33,760 nucleotides of DNA from Kiritimatiellia bacterium (GCA_017527155.1 JAFXQI010000065.1:1-33760), one strand, 5' to 3'; shown: positions 6,440-14,581, numbered from the stretch's first letter. A program made the numbers and translations. Notes: generated by a model not told the origin, from the sequence alone.

Positions 6440-7594
6440 TCACTCCACGATGGTCACGACGGTGCCCTTGGGCAGGATCGTGTACAGTTCTTCGATTTCT
6501 TCGTTCAGCAGCCGCACGCAGCCCGCGCTGGACTGGCTGCCGATCGACTCCGGCTCCCAGGTGCCGTGCAGGCCGTAGCCGGGACGGTCGAGCGCGAGCC
6601 AGTGGGTGCCGAGCAGGTTGCCGGGGTCGCCGTAGGGGATGGAGCGGCCGCCGGAGGGGAACCAGGTGGGGTGCTCGATCTTGTCGACGATCTTGAAGAC
6701 GCCCGCGGGGGTCCCGGCGTTGGTGCCGGTGGATACGCGGTAGCGCTTGAAGAATTTGCCGTCGAGGGTCAGCACCAGGTCGTTGCGGCTCTTGCTGACG
6801 CGCACGGCGAAGACGTGGTTGCGGCCGTCGAGGATCACCAGCTTCTGCCCCAGGCGGATGTTGTCCCCGCGCACGCCGTTGGCCTTGGCGATGAGCAGGA
6901 CGGGGGTGTTGTAGGTCGCCGCGATCTTGCCGAGGAAGTCGCCGGACTGGACGGTGTACTCCATCTTCTCCGGCATCGGGTTCGGCGAGAAGAGCAGGTC
7001 CATGTCGAGCTTCGAGAGGAACGCCTCGATTTCGGGGTCGCCCGGACGCGCCGCCAGCGCTTCGAGCCCGGCCCCGCGGGCGCCCGCCAGGTCGCCGACG
7101 GACTGCTTCTCGCGGGCCTGCGCCATCAGCGCGTCGGCATCGCCGCCGGAGGGCGCGGGGAGCTCTTCGGCGACCGGCGCGGGCGCGGCATCGGCGGGCG
7201 GAGCGACCGTTTCGGCAGGCGCTTCGGCTTCGGGCGCGGGGGAATCGACCGGCGCGGCGGCGGGCGCGGCCGCCTCCGGTTCCGGTTGCGGCATCGGCGC
7301 CGGGGGGGGCGGTGGCGGAAGGGGGGCCGGGACGGGCACCGCTTCGGCGGGGGCGGCCTCCGGCACCGGTTCGGCGGGCAGGTCGCCCTCGACGGGCGCC
7401 TCGGGCAGTTCCAGCGGGGCGGCCGGCTCCACGCCGTCGTCCGCCTTGTTCCACCACCACCAGCCGGCGGCGAGCGCCGCGGCGAGGGCCGCCGCGCCGA
7501 GCACGACGACCATCAGCAGGCAGCCCGAACGCGATTTCTCGCGCCGCATGCGGTAGATGTCCTGGGAAAGGCCGAATTTGTCACTTGTATCCAT
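6440..7594 (-). CDS. Membrane-anchored LysM / L,D-transpeptidase (YkuD)
   Basis: 384 residues. A short cytoplasmic N-terminus is followed by one membrane segment (about 25-44), a Pro/Ala/Glu-rich spacer (55-150), a short helical-repeat-like stretch (152-200), a LysM peptidoglycan-binding domain (211-256, YTVQSGDFLGKIAATYN...KANG...LGQKL) and a YkuD catalytic domain (about 260-384). The active site is seen as H343 (LHGTWEP) and C359 in SSAGCVRL, replacing the more common SHGCVRL. Such enzymes make 3-3 crosslinks in peptidoglycan or attach proteins to it. The gene starts 48 nt after the kinase stop and ends 8 nt before accA, so it is in an operon linking a Ser/Thr kinase, wall synthesis and fatty-acid synthesis. 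Confidence 0.93.
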   Translation of the reverse strand: MDTSDKFGLSQDIYRMRREKSRSGCLLMVVVLGAAALAAALAAGWWWWNKADDGVEPAAPLELPEAPVEGDLPAEPVPEAAPAEAVPVPAPLPPPPPPAPMPQPEPEAAAPAAAPVDSPAPEAEAPAETVAPPADAAPAPVAEELPAPSGGDADALMAQAREKQSVGDLAGARGAGLEALAARPGDPEIEAFLSKLDMDLLFSPNPMPEKMEYTVQSGDFLGKIAATYNTPVLLIAKANGVRGDNIRLGQKLVILDGRNHVFAVRVSKSRNDLVLTLDGKFFKRYRVSTGTNAGTPAGVFKIVDKIEHPTWFPSGGRSIPYGDPGNLLGTHWLALDRPGYGLHGTWEPESIGSQSSAGCVRLLNEEIEELYTILPKGTVVTIVE

Positions 7595-7642
7595 GACTTC
7601 AGGTCCCTGTTCGTGTGGAGGGAAAGCGCGGACGTCCCCCTG

Positions 7643-8455
7643 TCAGCCGAGCCGGTCCAAATCGCGCAGAACCAGGCCCATGTCGGGGTATCGGTCGTCG
7701 GGGTTCTTGGCGATGCACTTCATGACGAGGTTCGCGAGCGCGACCGGGATGTCCGGGTTGAGCTGCCGGACGGGGGTGGGCGGCACCTTCGGATCGATCT
7801 GGTCGGCGCGGACCTTCTCGATCTTGTCGCCTTCGTACGGCTTGCGGAAGGTGAGCATTTCGTAGCAGCAGATGCCGAAAGCGTAGATGTCGGCCCGCTC
7901 GTCGGCGGTGTGGTTGACGAGCGTCTCCGGCGGAACGTAGGAGGTGGTGCCGGGGATTTCCTTGATTTTCTTGAAGAACCGCTTGCGCGGCAGCGCGAGG
8001 TCGAAGTCGATCAGCACCATCTGCCCGTTCGGCTGGACGAGGAGGTTCTCGGGCTTGATGTCGAGGTGGAGGTAGCCCTGCGAATGCACATACTGGATGA
8101 CGAGCGCCAGCTGCTTGATGAAGACCATGACGTTGTCGGTCAGCAGCGGCTCGCGGTAGAGGATGAGGTCGCGGAGGGTGCGCGATTCGATGTATTTGAG
8201 CACCATGTAGGGGATTTTGCCCTCGTACCCCTGCTTGACGAACGGCACGATGTCGGGCCGCCCCTTCCGGATTTTGGCGAGGATGTCGCCGCCGCGGAAG
8301 AAGCGGGCGCGGGCCTTGCGGTCCTTGGCGGTCATCGCGTCGAGGACGCGGATGACGTACCGTTCCTGCTGGGCGTCGACGGCCACGTACAGCTTGGTCA
8401 TCCCCCCGCCCGAAATGGAGCGGGTGATCGAATATCCTGCAAAACTCTGGTTCAT
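7643..8455 (-). CDS. Hanks-type protein kinase with divergent catalytic motifs
   Basis: 270 residues from the ATG at 8455; a longer start at 8491 would overlap the promoter. Kinase landmarks: glycine-loop region SISGGGMTKLYVAVD (13-27), catalytic loop HLDIKPENLL (130-139) with D132 and N137, metal site DFD (150-152), activation-loop end PPE (175-177) and DIYAFG (189-194). Odd points: the invariant beta-3 lysine is replaced by R36 (YVIRVLD), HRD is HLD, DFG is DFD, and no clear alpha-C glutamate is seen. There is no membrane segment or extracellular sensor, so it is a bare cytosolic kinase domain. It leads the operon with an L,D-transpeptidase, so a link to wall growth is possible. It may be a weak kinase or a pseudokinase. 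Confidence 0.9.
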   Translation of the reverse strand: MNQSFAGYSITRSISGGGMTKLYVAVDAQQERYVIRVLDAMTAKDRKARARFFRGGDILAKIRKGRPDIVPFVKQGYEGKIPYMVLKYIESRTLRDLILYREPLLTDNVMVFIKQLALVIQYVHSQGYLHLDIKPENLLVQPNGQMVLIDFDLALPRKRFFKKIKEIPGTTSYVPPETLVNHTADERADIYAFGICCYEMLTFRKPYEGDKIEKVRADQIDPKVPPTPVRQLNPDIPVALANLVMKCIAKNPDDRYPDMGLVLRDLDRLG

Positions 8456-8462
8456 GCGTTGG

Positions 8463-8491
8463 AGACTACCCGACCAGGCCCCGTTTGGCAA
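8463..8491 (-). promoter_or_regulatory. Promoter of the kinase-ldt-accA-rbr operon (leaderless arrangement)
   Basis: Minus-strand TTGCCA (8486-8491), 17-nt spacer, TAGTCT (8463-8468). Only 7 nt separate the -10 box from the ATG at 8455, so transcription would start at or next to the start codon. No SD precedes that ATG, consistent with a leaderless mRNA. Confidence 0.55.
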
Positions 8492-8537
8492 CGTCCGTTT
8501 TCGGAAACCGGGCCTGCGGAGTGGGGTGGGGGAGAGG

Positions 8538-10103
8538 TCACTCGTGGAAGACGTCGGCTTCGAAGACGCTGAATCGGCAGGCGGGGTCGCGCCAGGCGTC
8601 GGCGGGGAGTCCGGCCTTGCGGGAGAGGTGCGTGAGGGTGGTTTCGAGGTCCCAGCCCTGCTCGGGGGCGACCTGGGGGAGGAAGACGGCCATGCGGCCG
8701 TGGAGGGAGAGGGTCATGCCGTGGCGGCCGATTTGGATGTCGTGCCAGGAATCGACGGGACGGGGCGGGGTGAGGGCGCTGATTTCGATGCGCACGGAGG
8801 GCCATTCGGCGGCAGTGAGCGGCGGAAAGCGCGGGTCCTCGAAGGCGGCGGACAGGGCGTGGTCGGCCACGACGCGCACGAGGGGTCGGCGGGGCAGGAT
8901 TTCGCCGATGCAGCCGCGGAGTTCGCCGTCGATGGTCAGCGTCACGAACGCGCCGCGGCGCTCGCGGAGGGCCGGGGTGAGCGGGAGGGACATGTCGTCG
9001 AGTTCGGCGAGGGCGTCGCCGTGGAGGGCTTCGTCGATGACGGTGCGCGCGAGGGTGAGGAGGGTGTGTTTGTCGTCGGGCGCGAGGGGGGAGAATGAAC
9101 CGGGAGCTCCGGTGGTTCCGGAATCTCCGGTACCTCCGGAGGAGGAGGCGTTGTCGTCCGGGGCGTCGAAAGCGAGAGCGGCGTAGGAGACGCAGGAGTC
9201 GTAGTCGCCGGTGCGGGCGCCGGATGAGTCGTAGGCGAGTTCGCGTCCGGTGGCGGTCGGCGGGAGGAGGCGGAGGAGGAGGCCGATGGGGTCCTGTCCG
9301 CAGATGGTGGCGGAGGTGTCGCGGCAATAGGCATCGAAAGCCGCCGCGTCGCGCGCGAGGATGGGGGCGATGGCGCCGTGGTCGAGGGCGGAGAGGCGGG
9401 CGGGGATGTCGTCGCGGAACGGGGTGTAGCCGAAACGGTCGCCGTAGTGGGTGAAGTCGCTGCTGGCGACAACGGCGGTATGGCCGTCGAGGAGCGGGGC
9501 GATGGCGCGGGCGGCGGCGTCGAGGTGGGGGGCGTCGAGCTGGCCGAGGGTCAGGGGGACGAGCGTCCAGGGGCGGTCGGCGAGGGCGGCCTGGAGGAGG
9601 GGGACGATGAGTTCGATGCTGTTTTCGCCGTCGCGGGTGGCGGGGACGTCGACGAAGAGCGGGCTGGCGGCGAGGGCGTCGAGCGCGGCGCGGTCGAGGG
9701 GAACGGTGCCGAGGGGGGAGCGGTAGGCGGTCTCGCGGGAGGGAAGGCTGATGCGGTCGGGGAGCCCGACGTGGTGGGTGAAGCCGAGGAGGACGACGCG
9801 GCGGAGGCCGGACCAGGCGGCGAGGGCGCGGGCGGCGGCGGCGGCGGTGGGGCCGGAATAGACGAAGCCGGCGTGCGGGAGGATGGCGGCCATGGCGGGG
9901 TGTGCGGGGGCGGGGGCGGCGCGGAGGTAGCCGTCGAGTTCGCGGCGGAGGCGGGCGCCGTCGGCGGCGTACCACTGTCCGGCGAGGGTGGATTCCATGC
10001 AGATGGGCTGGTTTTTGTTCATGTCGGAGTCCTCCGCGGCGCAGCCGGCCGCCATCCAGAGGAGGGCGATGAGGATGGGGAGGAGGCTGCGCGCTTTCGT
10101 CAT
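8538..10103 (-). CDS. Memo-AMMECR1 fusion lipoprotein (AmmeMemoRadiSam system proteins B and A)
   Basis: 521 residues. The N-terminus is a lipoprotein-type signal (LLPILIALLWMAAGC, C21 the likely lipidated cysteine; the lipobox AAGC is slightly weak). Residues about 35-312 are a Memo-like domain: ILPHAGFVYSG (H77), LLGFTHH (H110/H111), SSDFTHYGDRFGY (215-226) and C268 (ATICGQDP), the expected metal ligands. A Ser/Gly/Thr linker (about 313-340) leads to AMMECR1 (about 341-521; RRGAFVTLTIDGELRGCIGEI, FEDPRFPPL). In bacteria these two families co-occur with a radical-SAM enzyme (AmrS); none is adjacent here. An envelope location for this pair is unusual. The linker DNA carries short CCGG-type repeats. 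Start chosen for the signal peptide and the promoter at 10111-10139. Confidence 0.9.
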   Translation of the reverse strand: MTKARSLLPILIALLWMAAGCAAEDSDMNKNQPICMESTLAGQWYAADGARLRRELDGYLRAAPAPAHPAMAAILPHAGFVYSGPTAAAAARALAAWSGLRRVVLLGFTHHVGLPDRISLPSRETAYRSPLGTVPLDRAALDALAASPLFVDVPATRDGENSIELIVPLLQAALADRPWTLVPLTLGQLDAPHLDAAARAIAPLLDGHTAVVASSDFTHYGDRFGYTPFRDDIPARLSALDHGAIAPILARDAAAFDAYCRDTSATICGQDPIGLLLRLLPPTATGRELAYDSSGARTGDYDSCVSYAALAFDAPDDNASSSGGTGDSGTTGAPGSFSPLAPDDKHTLLTLARTVIDEALHGDALAELDDMSLPLTPALRERRGAFVTLTIDGELRGCIGEILPRRPLVRVVADHALSAAFEDPRFPPLTAAEWPSVRIEISALTPPRPVDSWHDIQIGRHGMTLSLHGRMAVFLPQVAPEQGWDLETTLTHLSRKAGLPADAWRDPACRFSVFEADVFHE

Positions 10104-10110
10104 GGACGGC

Positions 10111-10139
10111 AGTGTAGCATCTTCGGGAATGGATGGGAA
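10111..10139 (-). promoter_or_regulatory. Promoter of the Memo-AMMECR1 gene (leaderless arrangement)
   Basis: Minus-strand TTCCCA (10134-10139), 17-nt spacer, TACACT (10111-10116). The -10 box ends 7 nt before the ATG at 10103 and no SD is present, as for the kinase promoter. The -35 box is weak. Confidence 0.4.
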
Positions 10140-10192
10140 TGGGGATTGCAGGAGAGGACCGAGGAGGGGTGGTGATGCAAGGATTTCTGCGC

Positions 10193-10222
10193 TCGACATG
10201 GGGGAGGGGAGTGGGGCATAGT
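10193..10222 (+). promoter_or_regulatory. Possible promoter of the FadL-like gene
   Basis: TCGACA (10193-10198), an 18-nt G-rich spacer, CATAGT (10217-10222). It would give a leader of about 25 nt before the ATG at 10253. Boxes are only moderate matches. Confidence 0.35.
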
Positions 10223-10252
10223 CGGAGAAGTTTCCAACGAAAGGGTTTCGAC

Positions 10253-11536
10253 ATGAGTAATCGTTTTGTCCGCATCTCCGCCGCGGCCGCGCTGGCCACG
10301 GGACTGCTCGCCGCCGCCGCGCAGGCTGCCGACGGGCGCTACCGCGATTACGTCATCGGCGACCGCGCCAGCGGCATGGGCGGCGCGGCCATCGCCATCG
10401 CGCAGTCGGTCGACGCGGTCTACTACAACCCCGCCGGCCTGTCGGACACCAAGCGCGACAGCCTGTCGCTCTCCGCCAACCTCTACGGGTTCGAGAAAAT
10501 GCGCCAGCGCAACGCGATGGCGCCGGGCGAGGATGCGTCGAGCAGCTCGTTCGTGGCGATCCCGACGGCCGTCGGCGGCGTGGCGCGCTTCTCGGACGAG
10601 TGGGTGGGCGGCTTCGGCGTGTTCACGCCGGAGAACGACAAGGCCTCCCTCATCGCGTCCAAGGCGAACGGCGAACACCTCTACACCCTCAACGGGTCGG
10701 ACCAGACGCTGAAGTTCGGGCCGGCCATCGGCTGGCAGCCGGGCGGCGACTCGCCGTGGAGCTTCGGCGCGGCGGTCTTCGGCGTGTACCGTTCGATGGA
10801 GCTGGATGTGGGCCTGTACCGCACGGAGGACGGCCAGATGAACCAGGCGTACAACCTCAAGGACTTCAGCCTGATGGCGATGCTGGGCGCGCAGTACGAT
10901 TTCGGCGGCGGCTGGCGGGCGGGCGCGACCGTGCAGAGCCCGAACCTGCACCTGTACGGCACCGGGAAGCGGTACCTCACGATGGCCGTCCCCGATGCCC
11001 AGTTCCAGCTCGGCGCCTACAGCGACGACGTGGACACGGACAACCGCCAGGCGCTCCAGCTCGGGCTGGGCATCGGGCGGAGCGTGCCCGGGCAGTACGC
11101 GTTCGGGCTGGACGTGCTCTACCATCCCTCCACCAGCTACGACCTGATGGACTGGAGTTTCGCACAAGGCGGCCACGACGCCGCCCACGTGAGGATGAAG
11201 GACGTGGTGGACTTCAGCCTCGGCGGCGAGTACTACGTCGCGGAGAACTGGCCGGTCCGCGCGGGCGTCTTCACCTCCTTCTCCGCCGTGGACGTCCCGG
11301 ACGCGGAAGACAGCGACGAGTTCCTCGACACGGACGTGGACCTGTACGGAATCACCTTCAGCGTCGGCCGCGAGACCCAGAACATGGGCATCAACCTCGG
11401 GATCGAATACGCCTTCGGCAACGGGCACACCAGCGGATACGACAGCTATGCCGAGGACGGCCAGATCGTGGGCGGCGAGACCCCCTGCAAGAAACAGCTC
11501 ATCCTCGTGTCGCTGAGCACGTCGTACTACTTCTGA
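10253..11536 (+). CDS. Outer-membrane beta-barrel protein, FadL/OmpP1-like
   Basis: 427 residues. A signal peptide (MSNRFVRISAAAALATGLLA, cleavage after AQA at about 25) is followed by the FadL-type start ASGMGGAAIAIAQSVDAVYYNPAGLS (about 40-64): a conserved N-terminal segment of long-chain fatty-acid channel proteins (GxGxA...D....NPAGL). The rest alternates short polar turns and amphipathic beta strands and ends with YYF, the C-terminal aromatic signal of BAM substrates. The family passes hydrophobic molecules across the outer membrane; the substrate here is unknown. Its presence shows a diderm envelope. It is monocistronic as far as seen; rpmE downstream has its own promoter. Confidence 0.88.
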   Translation: MSNRFVRISAAAALATGLLAAAAQAADGRYRDYVIGDRASGMGGAAIAIAQSVDAVYYNPAGLSDTKRDSLSLSANLYGFEKMRQRNAMAPGEDASSSSFVAIPTAVGGVARFSDEWVGGFGVFTPENDKASLIASKANGEHLYTLNGSDQTLKFGPAIGWQPGGDSPWSFGAAVFGVYRSMELDVGLYRTEDGQMNQAYNLKDFSLMAMLGAQYDFGGGWRAGATVQSPNLHLYGTGKRYLTMAVPDAQFQLGAYSDDVDTDNRQALQLGLGIGRSVPGQYAFGLDVLYHPSTSYDLMDWSFAQGGHDAAHVRMKDVVDFSLGGEYYVAENWPVRAGVFTSFSAVDVPDAEDSDEFLDTDVDLYGITFSVGRETQNMGINLGIEYAFGNGHTSGYDSYAEDGQIVGGETPCKKQLILVSLSTSYYF

Positions 11537-11553
11537 GCGGCCGTTTTTCGGAC

Positions 11554-11582
11554 TTGCACAGGGGGGGAGGGAAGTGTATGGT
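11554..11582 (+). promoter_or_regulatory. rpmE promoter
   Basis: TTGCAC (11554-11559), 17-nt purine-rich spacer, TATGGT (11577-11582). It predicts a leader of about 50 nt containing a small hairpin (GCCGG 11598-11602, CCGGC 11609-11613) before the SD (AAAGAGAG) and the ATG at 11638. Confidence 0.6.
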
Positions 11583-11637
11583 GCCCGCCGATTTGCTGCC
11601 GGCAAAATCCGGCGCATCTAACCTGAAAGAGAGAACC

Positions 11638-11856
11638 ATGAAGAAAGACATCCATCCCAAGTACGAGGAAGCCACGATCACCTGCGCGTGCGGGTACGTG
11701 CTCAAGACGCGCTCCACCGTCAAGAACATGAGCGTCAACACCTGCGCCGCCTGCCACCCCTACTTCACCGGCCAGGCCAAGTTCATCGACACCGAAGGCC
11801 GCGTCGACCGCTTCAAGAAGCGCTACGCCGCCGCCGCCGCCGCGAAGAAGAAATAG
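11638..11856 (+). CDS. rpmE: 50S ribosomal protein L31, zinc-binding type
   Basis: 72 residues: MKKDIHPKYEEATITCACGY is the standard L31 start. Zinc ligands C16, C18, C36 and C39 (TCACGY, NTCAACHP) mark the C+ (zinc-containing) form. HPYFTGQAKFIDTEGRVDRFKKRY is the conserved C-terminal core, followed by an alanine/lysine tail. L31 bridges the two ribosomal subunits. The gene has its own promoter and lies directly before prfA, a common neighbourhood. Confidence 0.97.
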   Translation: MKKDIHPKYEEATITCACGYVLKTRSTVKNMSVNTCAACHPYFTGQAKFIDTEGRVDRFKKRYAAAAAAKKK

Positions 11857-11869
11857 CCGCATCCCTCCG

Positions 11870-11907
11870 CGGGCCGGCGCTTTCCCCACGGGGGAGGCTC
11901 CGGCCCG
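11870..11907 (+). terminator. Hairpin between rpmE and prfA
   Basis: CGGGCCGG (11870-11877) pairs with CCGGCCCG (11900-11907), and inside it TCCCC-ACG-GGGGA pairs, followed by only TTT. It may end rpmE transcripts partly, or attenuate read-through into prfA, which has no other visible promoter. Confidence 0.5.
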
Positions 11908-11922
11908 TTTGCGTACACCGCC

Positions 11923-13029
11923 ATGGAAATCGATTCCGCCTATTTCGCACAGGCCGCCCGCCGCGTCGAGGAACTCGAACGCGAGATGTCCGCCCCCGGC
12001 GCCGCGTCGAACCCCGCCGTCTTCAAGGAACTCGTGCGCGAGCACCAGCGCCTCAGCGAGCTGGGCAAGGCCGCGGAGGAGTGGCGCCGCACGAAGGCGA
12101 TGCTCGCCGAGAACGCGGAGGTCCTCGCGGACGCCGCCGGGGACCCCGAACTCGCGGAAATCGCCCGTGCGGAGAAGGAGGAGCTGGAGGCGCGCGCGGC
12201 CGCCGCGGAGCGCCGCCTGCTGGAGCGGATGCTGCCGCCGGACCCGGACGACAGCCGCAACACGATCATGGAAATCCGCGCGGGCACGGGCGGCGAGGAG
12301 GCGGCCCTCTTCGCGGGCGACCTCTACCGCATGTACGTGCACTACGCCGATTCGAAGGGCTGGAAGACGGGCGTCATCGACGCCTCCCCCTCGGAACTCG
12401 GCGGCTACAAGGAAATCGTCTTTTCGGTCGAGGGCACCGACGTCTACAAGACCCTCCGCTACGAATCCGGCGGCCACCGCGTCCAGCGCGTGCCCGAGAC
12501 GGAGGCGCAGGGCCGCATCCACACCTCCGCCGCGACGGTGGCGGTGCTGCCGGCGGTCGAAGAAATCAGCGAGGTCGAAATCAAGCCGGAGGAGCTGCGG
12601 ATCGACCTCTTCTGCGCGTCGGGGCCCGGCGGGCAGAAGGTCAACAAGACGGAGTCCGCCATCCGCATCACCCACCTGCCGACGGGACTGGTGGTCGCCT
12701 GCCAGGACGAGCGCAGCCAGAACCGCAACCGCGAAAAGGCCATGCGCGTGCTCGCCTCCCGCCTGCTCGACCTGCGCCGCCAGCAGGACCACGACAAGCT
12801 CGCCAGCGAGCGCAAGTCGCAGATCGGCTCCGGCGACCGGAGCGAGCGCGTGCGGACGTACAATTTTCCGCAGAACCGCCTGACGGACCACCGAATCAAC
12901 CTGACGATCTACTCGCTGGACCAGGTGATGGAGGGGCATCTGGACGAGGTGATCGACGCGTTGCAGGCCAAGGACATCGAGATGCGGCTCGCCGCGCGCA
13001 CGGCGCAGCAGGGGCAGGGGGAGCCGTGA
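11923..13029 (+). CDS. prfA: Peptide chain release factor 1
   Basis: 368 residues. RF1 reads UAA and UAG and releases the finished peptide. The stop-codon-recognition motif is [10 protein letters not shown] with PET at 191-193, the PxT motif of RF1 rather than the SPF of RF2. The catalytic GGQ is at 236-238 ([15 protein letters not shown]). The N-terminal helical domain (1-110) is present, with alanine/glutamate-rich helices typical of this GC-rich genome. The stop overlaps the GTG of prmC by GTGA, so release factor and its methyltransferase are translationally coupled, the usual arrangement. Confidence 0.98.
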   Translation: MEIDSAYFAQAARRVEELEREMSAPGAASNPAVFKELVREHQRLSELGKAAEEWRRTKAMLAENAEVLADAAGDPELAEIARAEKEELEARAAAAERRLLERMLPPDPDDSRNTIMEIRAGTGGEEAALFAGDLYRMYVHYADSKGWKTGVIDASPSELGGYKEIVFSVEGTDVYKTLRYESGGHRVQRVPETEAQGRIHTSAATVAVLPAVEEISEVEIKPEELRIDLFCASGPGGQKVNKTESAIRITHLPTGLVVACQDERSQNRNREKAMRVLASRLLDLRRQQDHDKLASERKSQIGSGDRSERVRTYNFPQNRLTDHRINLTIYSLDQVMEGHLDEVIDALQAKDIEMRLAARTAQQGQGEP

Positions 13030-14063
13030 AACGGCGATTGCAATCGACTGCAATCGAGCGCAATCGAGTGCAAGCGAAACCGAAAGCGAAGCCAAAGCCG
13101 AAGCCGCAACCGAAACCGGCATCGCGGGCGGGACGCCCGCGCCCCCAGCGGAAGCCGTCCGGATGGCCGGCGGCGCTGGCGACGGCGAAGGCGCGTCTCG
13201 TGGCGGCGGGCACGGAGGGGAGCGAGACGGAGAGCCAGTTGCGCTGGCTGGCGGCCCACCTGCTGCGGTGCGGGCTGCTCGACGTGGACCTGCGCTGGGA
13301 CGAGGCGGCGGGGGCGGGGTTGCCGGGCACGATCTCGTTCGGCGAGAGCTGGTCGGCGGGCGTGGCACGCCTGGAGCGGGGGGAGCCGGTGCAGTACGTC
13401 ATCGGCGAAACCGATTTCATGGGGATGCGGTTTTTCTGCGATGCGTGGGCGTTGATTCCGCGTCCCGAGACGGAGCTCGTCGTGGAGGCCGCCGAAGCGT
13501 TCGCGCGCGAGGCCCTCGCGGCGCCGTACGGTACCTGGCCGCGGCCCTTGCCCGTGCTGGACGTCTGCACGGGGAGCGGCTGCATAGCGTGCTCGCTGGC
13601 GGCACGGCTCGGGGACGCGGCCTCCGTCGCGGCGAGCGACATCTCCGCCGACGCGCTCGCGCTCGCCCGCAAGAACGCGACCGCCCTCGGCGTCGGGGTC
13701 GCGCTGCGCAAGGCGGATTTGTTCGAGGGCGTCGCGCCCGCGTCGGTGGCGCTCGTCACGGCGAACCCGCCCTATGTTTCGAGCGCCGACTGCGACCGCC
13801 TTCCGCGCAACGTCCGCGACTGGGAGCCGCGCCTCGCGCTCGACGGCGGGGCGGGAGGGATGGAGATCATCTCGCGGCTTGTCGCGGGGGCGGCGGATGT
13901 GCTTTTATCGGGCGGACGGCTGGTCATGGAAATCGGCGAGGACCAGGGGCCGGCCGTACGGGAGTTGCTATGCCAGGAACGAACAACCATGCGGATGCTG
14001 GAGCTTCGGCGAGACTTCGCCGGACGGGATCGCGTAGTCGTGGCGGAGCGGTTGCCCCGCTGA
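13026..14063 (+). CDS. prmC: Release-factor glutamine methyltransferase with repeat-encoded N-terminal extension
   Basis: 345 residues, GTG start at 13026 overlapping the prfA stop. PrmC methylates the GGQ glutamine of release factors using S-adenosylmethionine. The enzyme proper starts near residue 46 ([20 protein letters not shown]) with the helical RF-binding domain, [14 protein letters not shown] (123-136), [10 protein letters not shown] (144-153), the SAM motif [16 protein letters not shown] (177-192) and the substrate-binding NPPY (247-250). The first 45 residues are extra: a basic Lys/Pro stretch encoded by 10-bp (CAATCGA-type) and 6-bp (CGAARC-type) tandem repeats and by a perfect GC hairpin at 13123-13141. 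No in-frame start lies between this tract and the conserved domain, so the extension is probably translated. Confidence 0.95.
   Translation: MKRRLQSTAIERNRVQAKPKAKPKPKPQPKPASRAGRPRPQRKPSGWPAALATAKARLVAAGTEGSETESQLRWLAAHLLRCGLLDVDLRWDEAAGAGLPGTISFGESWSAGVARLERGEPVQYVIGETDFMGMRFFCDAWALIPRPETELVVEAAEAFAREALAAPYGTWPRPLPVLDVCTGSGCIACSLAARLGDAASVAASDISADALALARKNATALGVGVALRKADLFEGVAPASVALVTANPPYVSSADCDRLPRNVRDWEPRLALDGGAGGMEIISRLVAGAADVLLSGGRLVMEIGEDQGPAVRELLCQERTTMRMLELRRDFAGRDRVVVAERLPR
13037..13116 (+). repeat. Tandem 10-bp and 6-bp repeats inside prmC
   Basis: Three 10-bp units (CAATCGACTG, CAATCGAGCG, CAATCGAGTG; 13041-13070) and a partial fourth, then six or seven hexamers of the form CGAAAC/CGAAGC/CAAAGC (about 13075-13116). 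They encode the [14 protein letters not shown] tract at the N-terminus of PrmC. Confidence 0.75.
13123..13141. repeat. GC hairpin inside prmC coding sequence
   Basis: CGCGGGCG-GGA-CGCCCGCG: a perfect 8-bp stem with a 3-nt loop, like the intergenic GGAGGG hairpins in size. It lies in the non-conserved extension (encoding SRAGRP), just before the conserved enzyme starts. Confidence 0.6.
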
Positions 14064-14107
14064 GCGGGCGCGGCGGCCGGCGCACGTCCATCGGCGGCGG
14101 CGGCGGC

Positions 14108-14581
14108 ATGGCGCGAGGCGGCAACGCGGGCTACGCGTGGATCGTCGTGCTGATTGCCGTCGGTTTCGCCATCTGGCTCCAGAACCGCTGGATGAAGGAG
14201 CAGAAGCAGCGCGCCCTCGACGGCTCCCGCACCGTCTCCAACGGCTTCGCCGACAAGGCCGCCGACTGGATGCTCCGCAAGCGCGGCCTCGCCCCCGAGA
14301 AGGCGGCCGCCGGAACCACCGCCGCGACCGCGTTCGACCGCGCCGACCGCCGCATCGACTGCGTCGCCTGCGGCGGGCTCGGCGCCGTCTACGGCGACGA
14401 CGGAAAAGCCCGTCCCTGCGGCATCTGCCAAGGCGTCGGCTACCGCATGATCCGCCCCTTCGACGAACTCGACCTTCCCTGCTCCGCCTGCGGCGGCATG
14501 GGCCGTATCGAGACGGAAGAGGGCTCCGCCGAAACCTGTCCCCGCTGCGATGGCCGCGGCTTCGTCCGCCCCGGGCCGTGA
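14108..14581 (+). CDS. Membrane-anchored protein with DnaJ-type CxxCxGxG zinc-finger repeats
   Basis: 157 residues. One membrane segment near the N-terminus (YAWIVVLIAVGFAIWL, about 9-24), a short linker, then four cysteine repeats in the C-terminal half: CVACGGLG, CGICQGVG, CSACGGMG and CPRCDGRG, the DnaJ cysteine-rich zinc-binding pattern, without a J-domain or peptide-binding domains. It is probably a zinc-binding or redox/chaperone accessory at the inner membrane; function is not known. The start at 14108 puts the membrane helix at the N-terminus; an in-frame ATG at 13970, inside prmC and preceded by GGAG at 6 nt, would add 46 residues and give translational coupling. Which is used cannot be settled here. 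Confidence 0.75.
   Translation: MARGGNAGYAWIVVLIAVGFAIWLQNRWMKEQKQRALDGSRTVSNGFADKAADWMLRKRGLAPEKAAAGTTAATAFDRADRRIDCVACGGLGAVYGDDGKARPCGICQGVGYRMIRPFDELDLPCSACGGMGRIETEEGSAETCPRCDGRGFVRPGP

Noticed and set aside
3540-6578. A 1012-codon open frame on the plus strand
   Set aside because: It runs antisense over accA and rubrerythrin and out of frame over the zinc-finger gene; its composition (Arg/Pro, then Glu/Val/Gly runs) is what GC-rich antisense frames give, and it has no start signal or known domain.
6566-8572. A 668-codon open frame on the plus strand
   Set aside because: Exact antisense of the L,D-transpeptidase and kinase genes, whose motifs are unambiguous on the minus strand.
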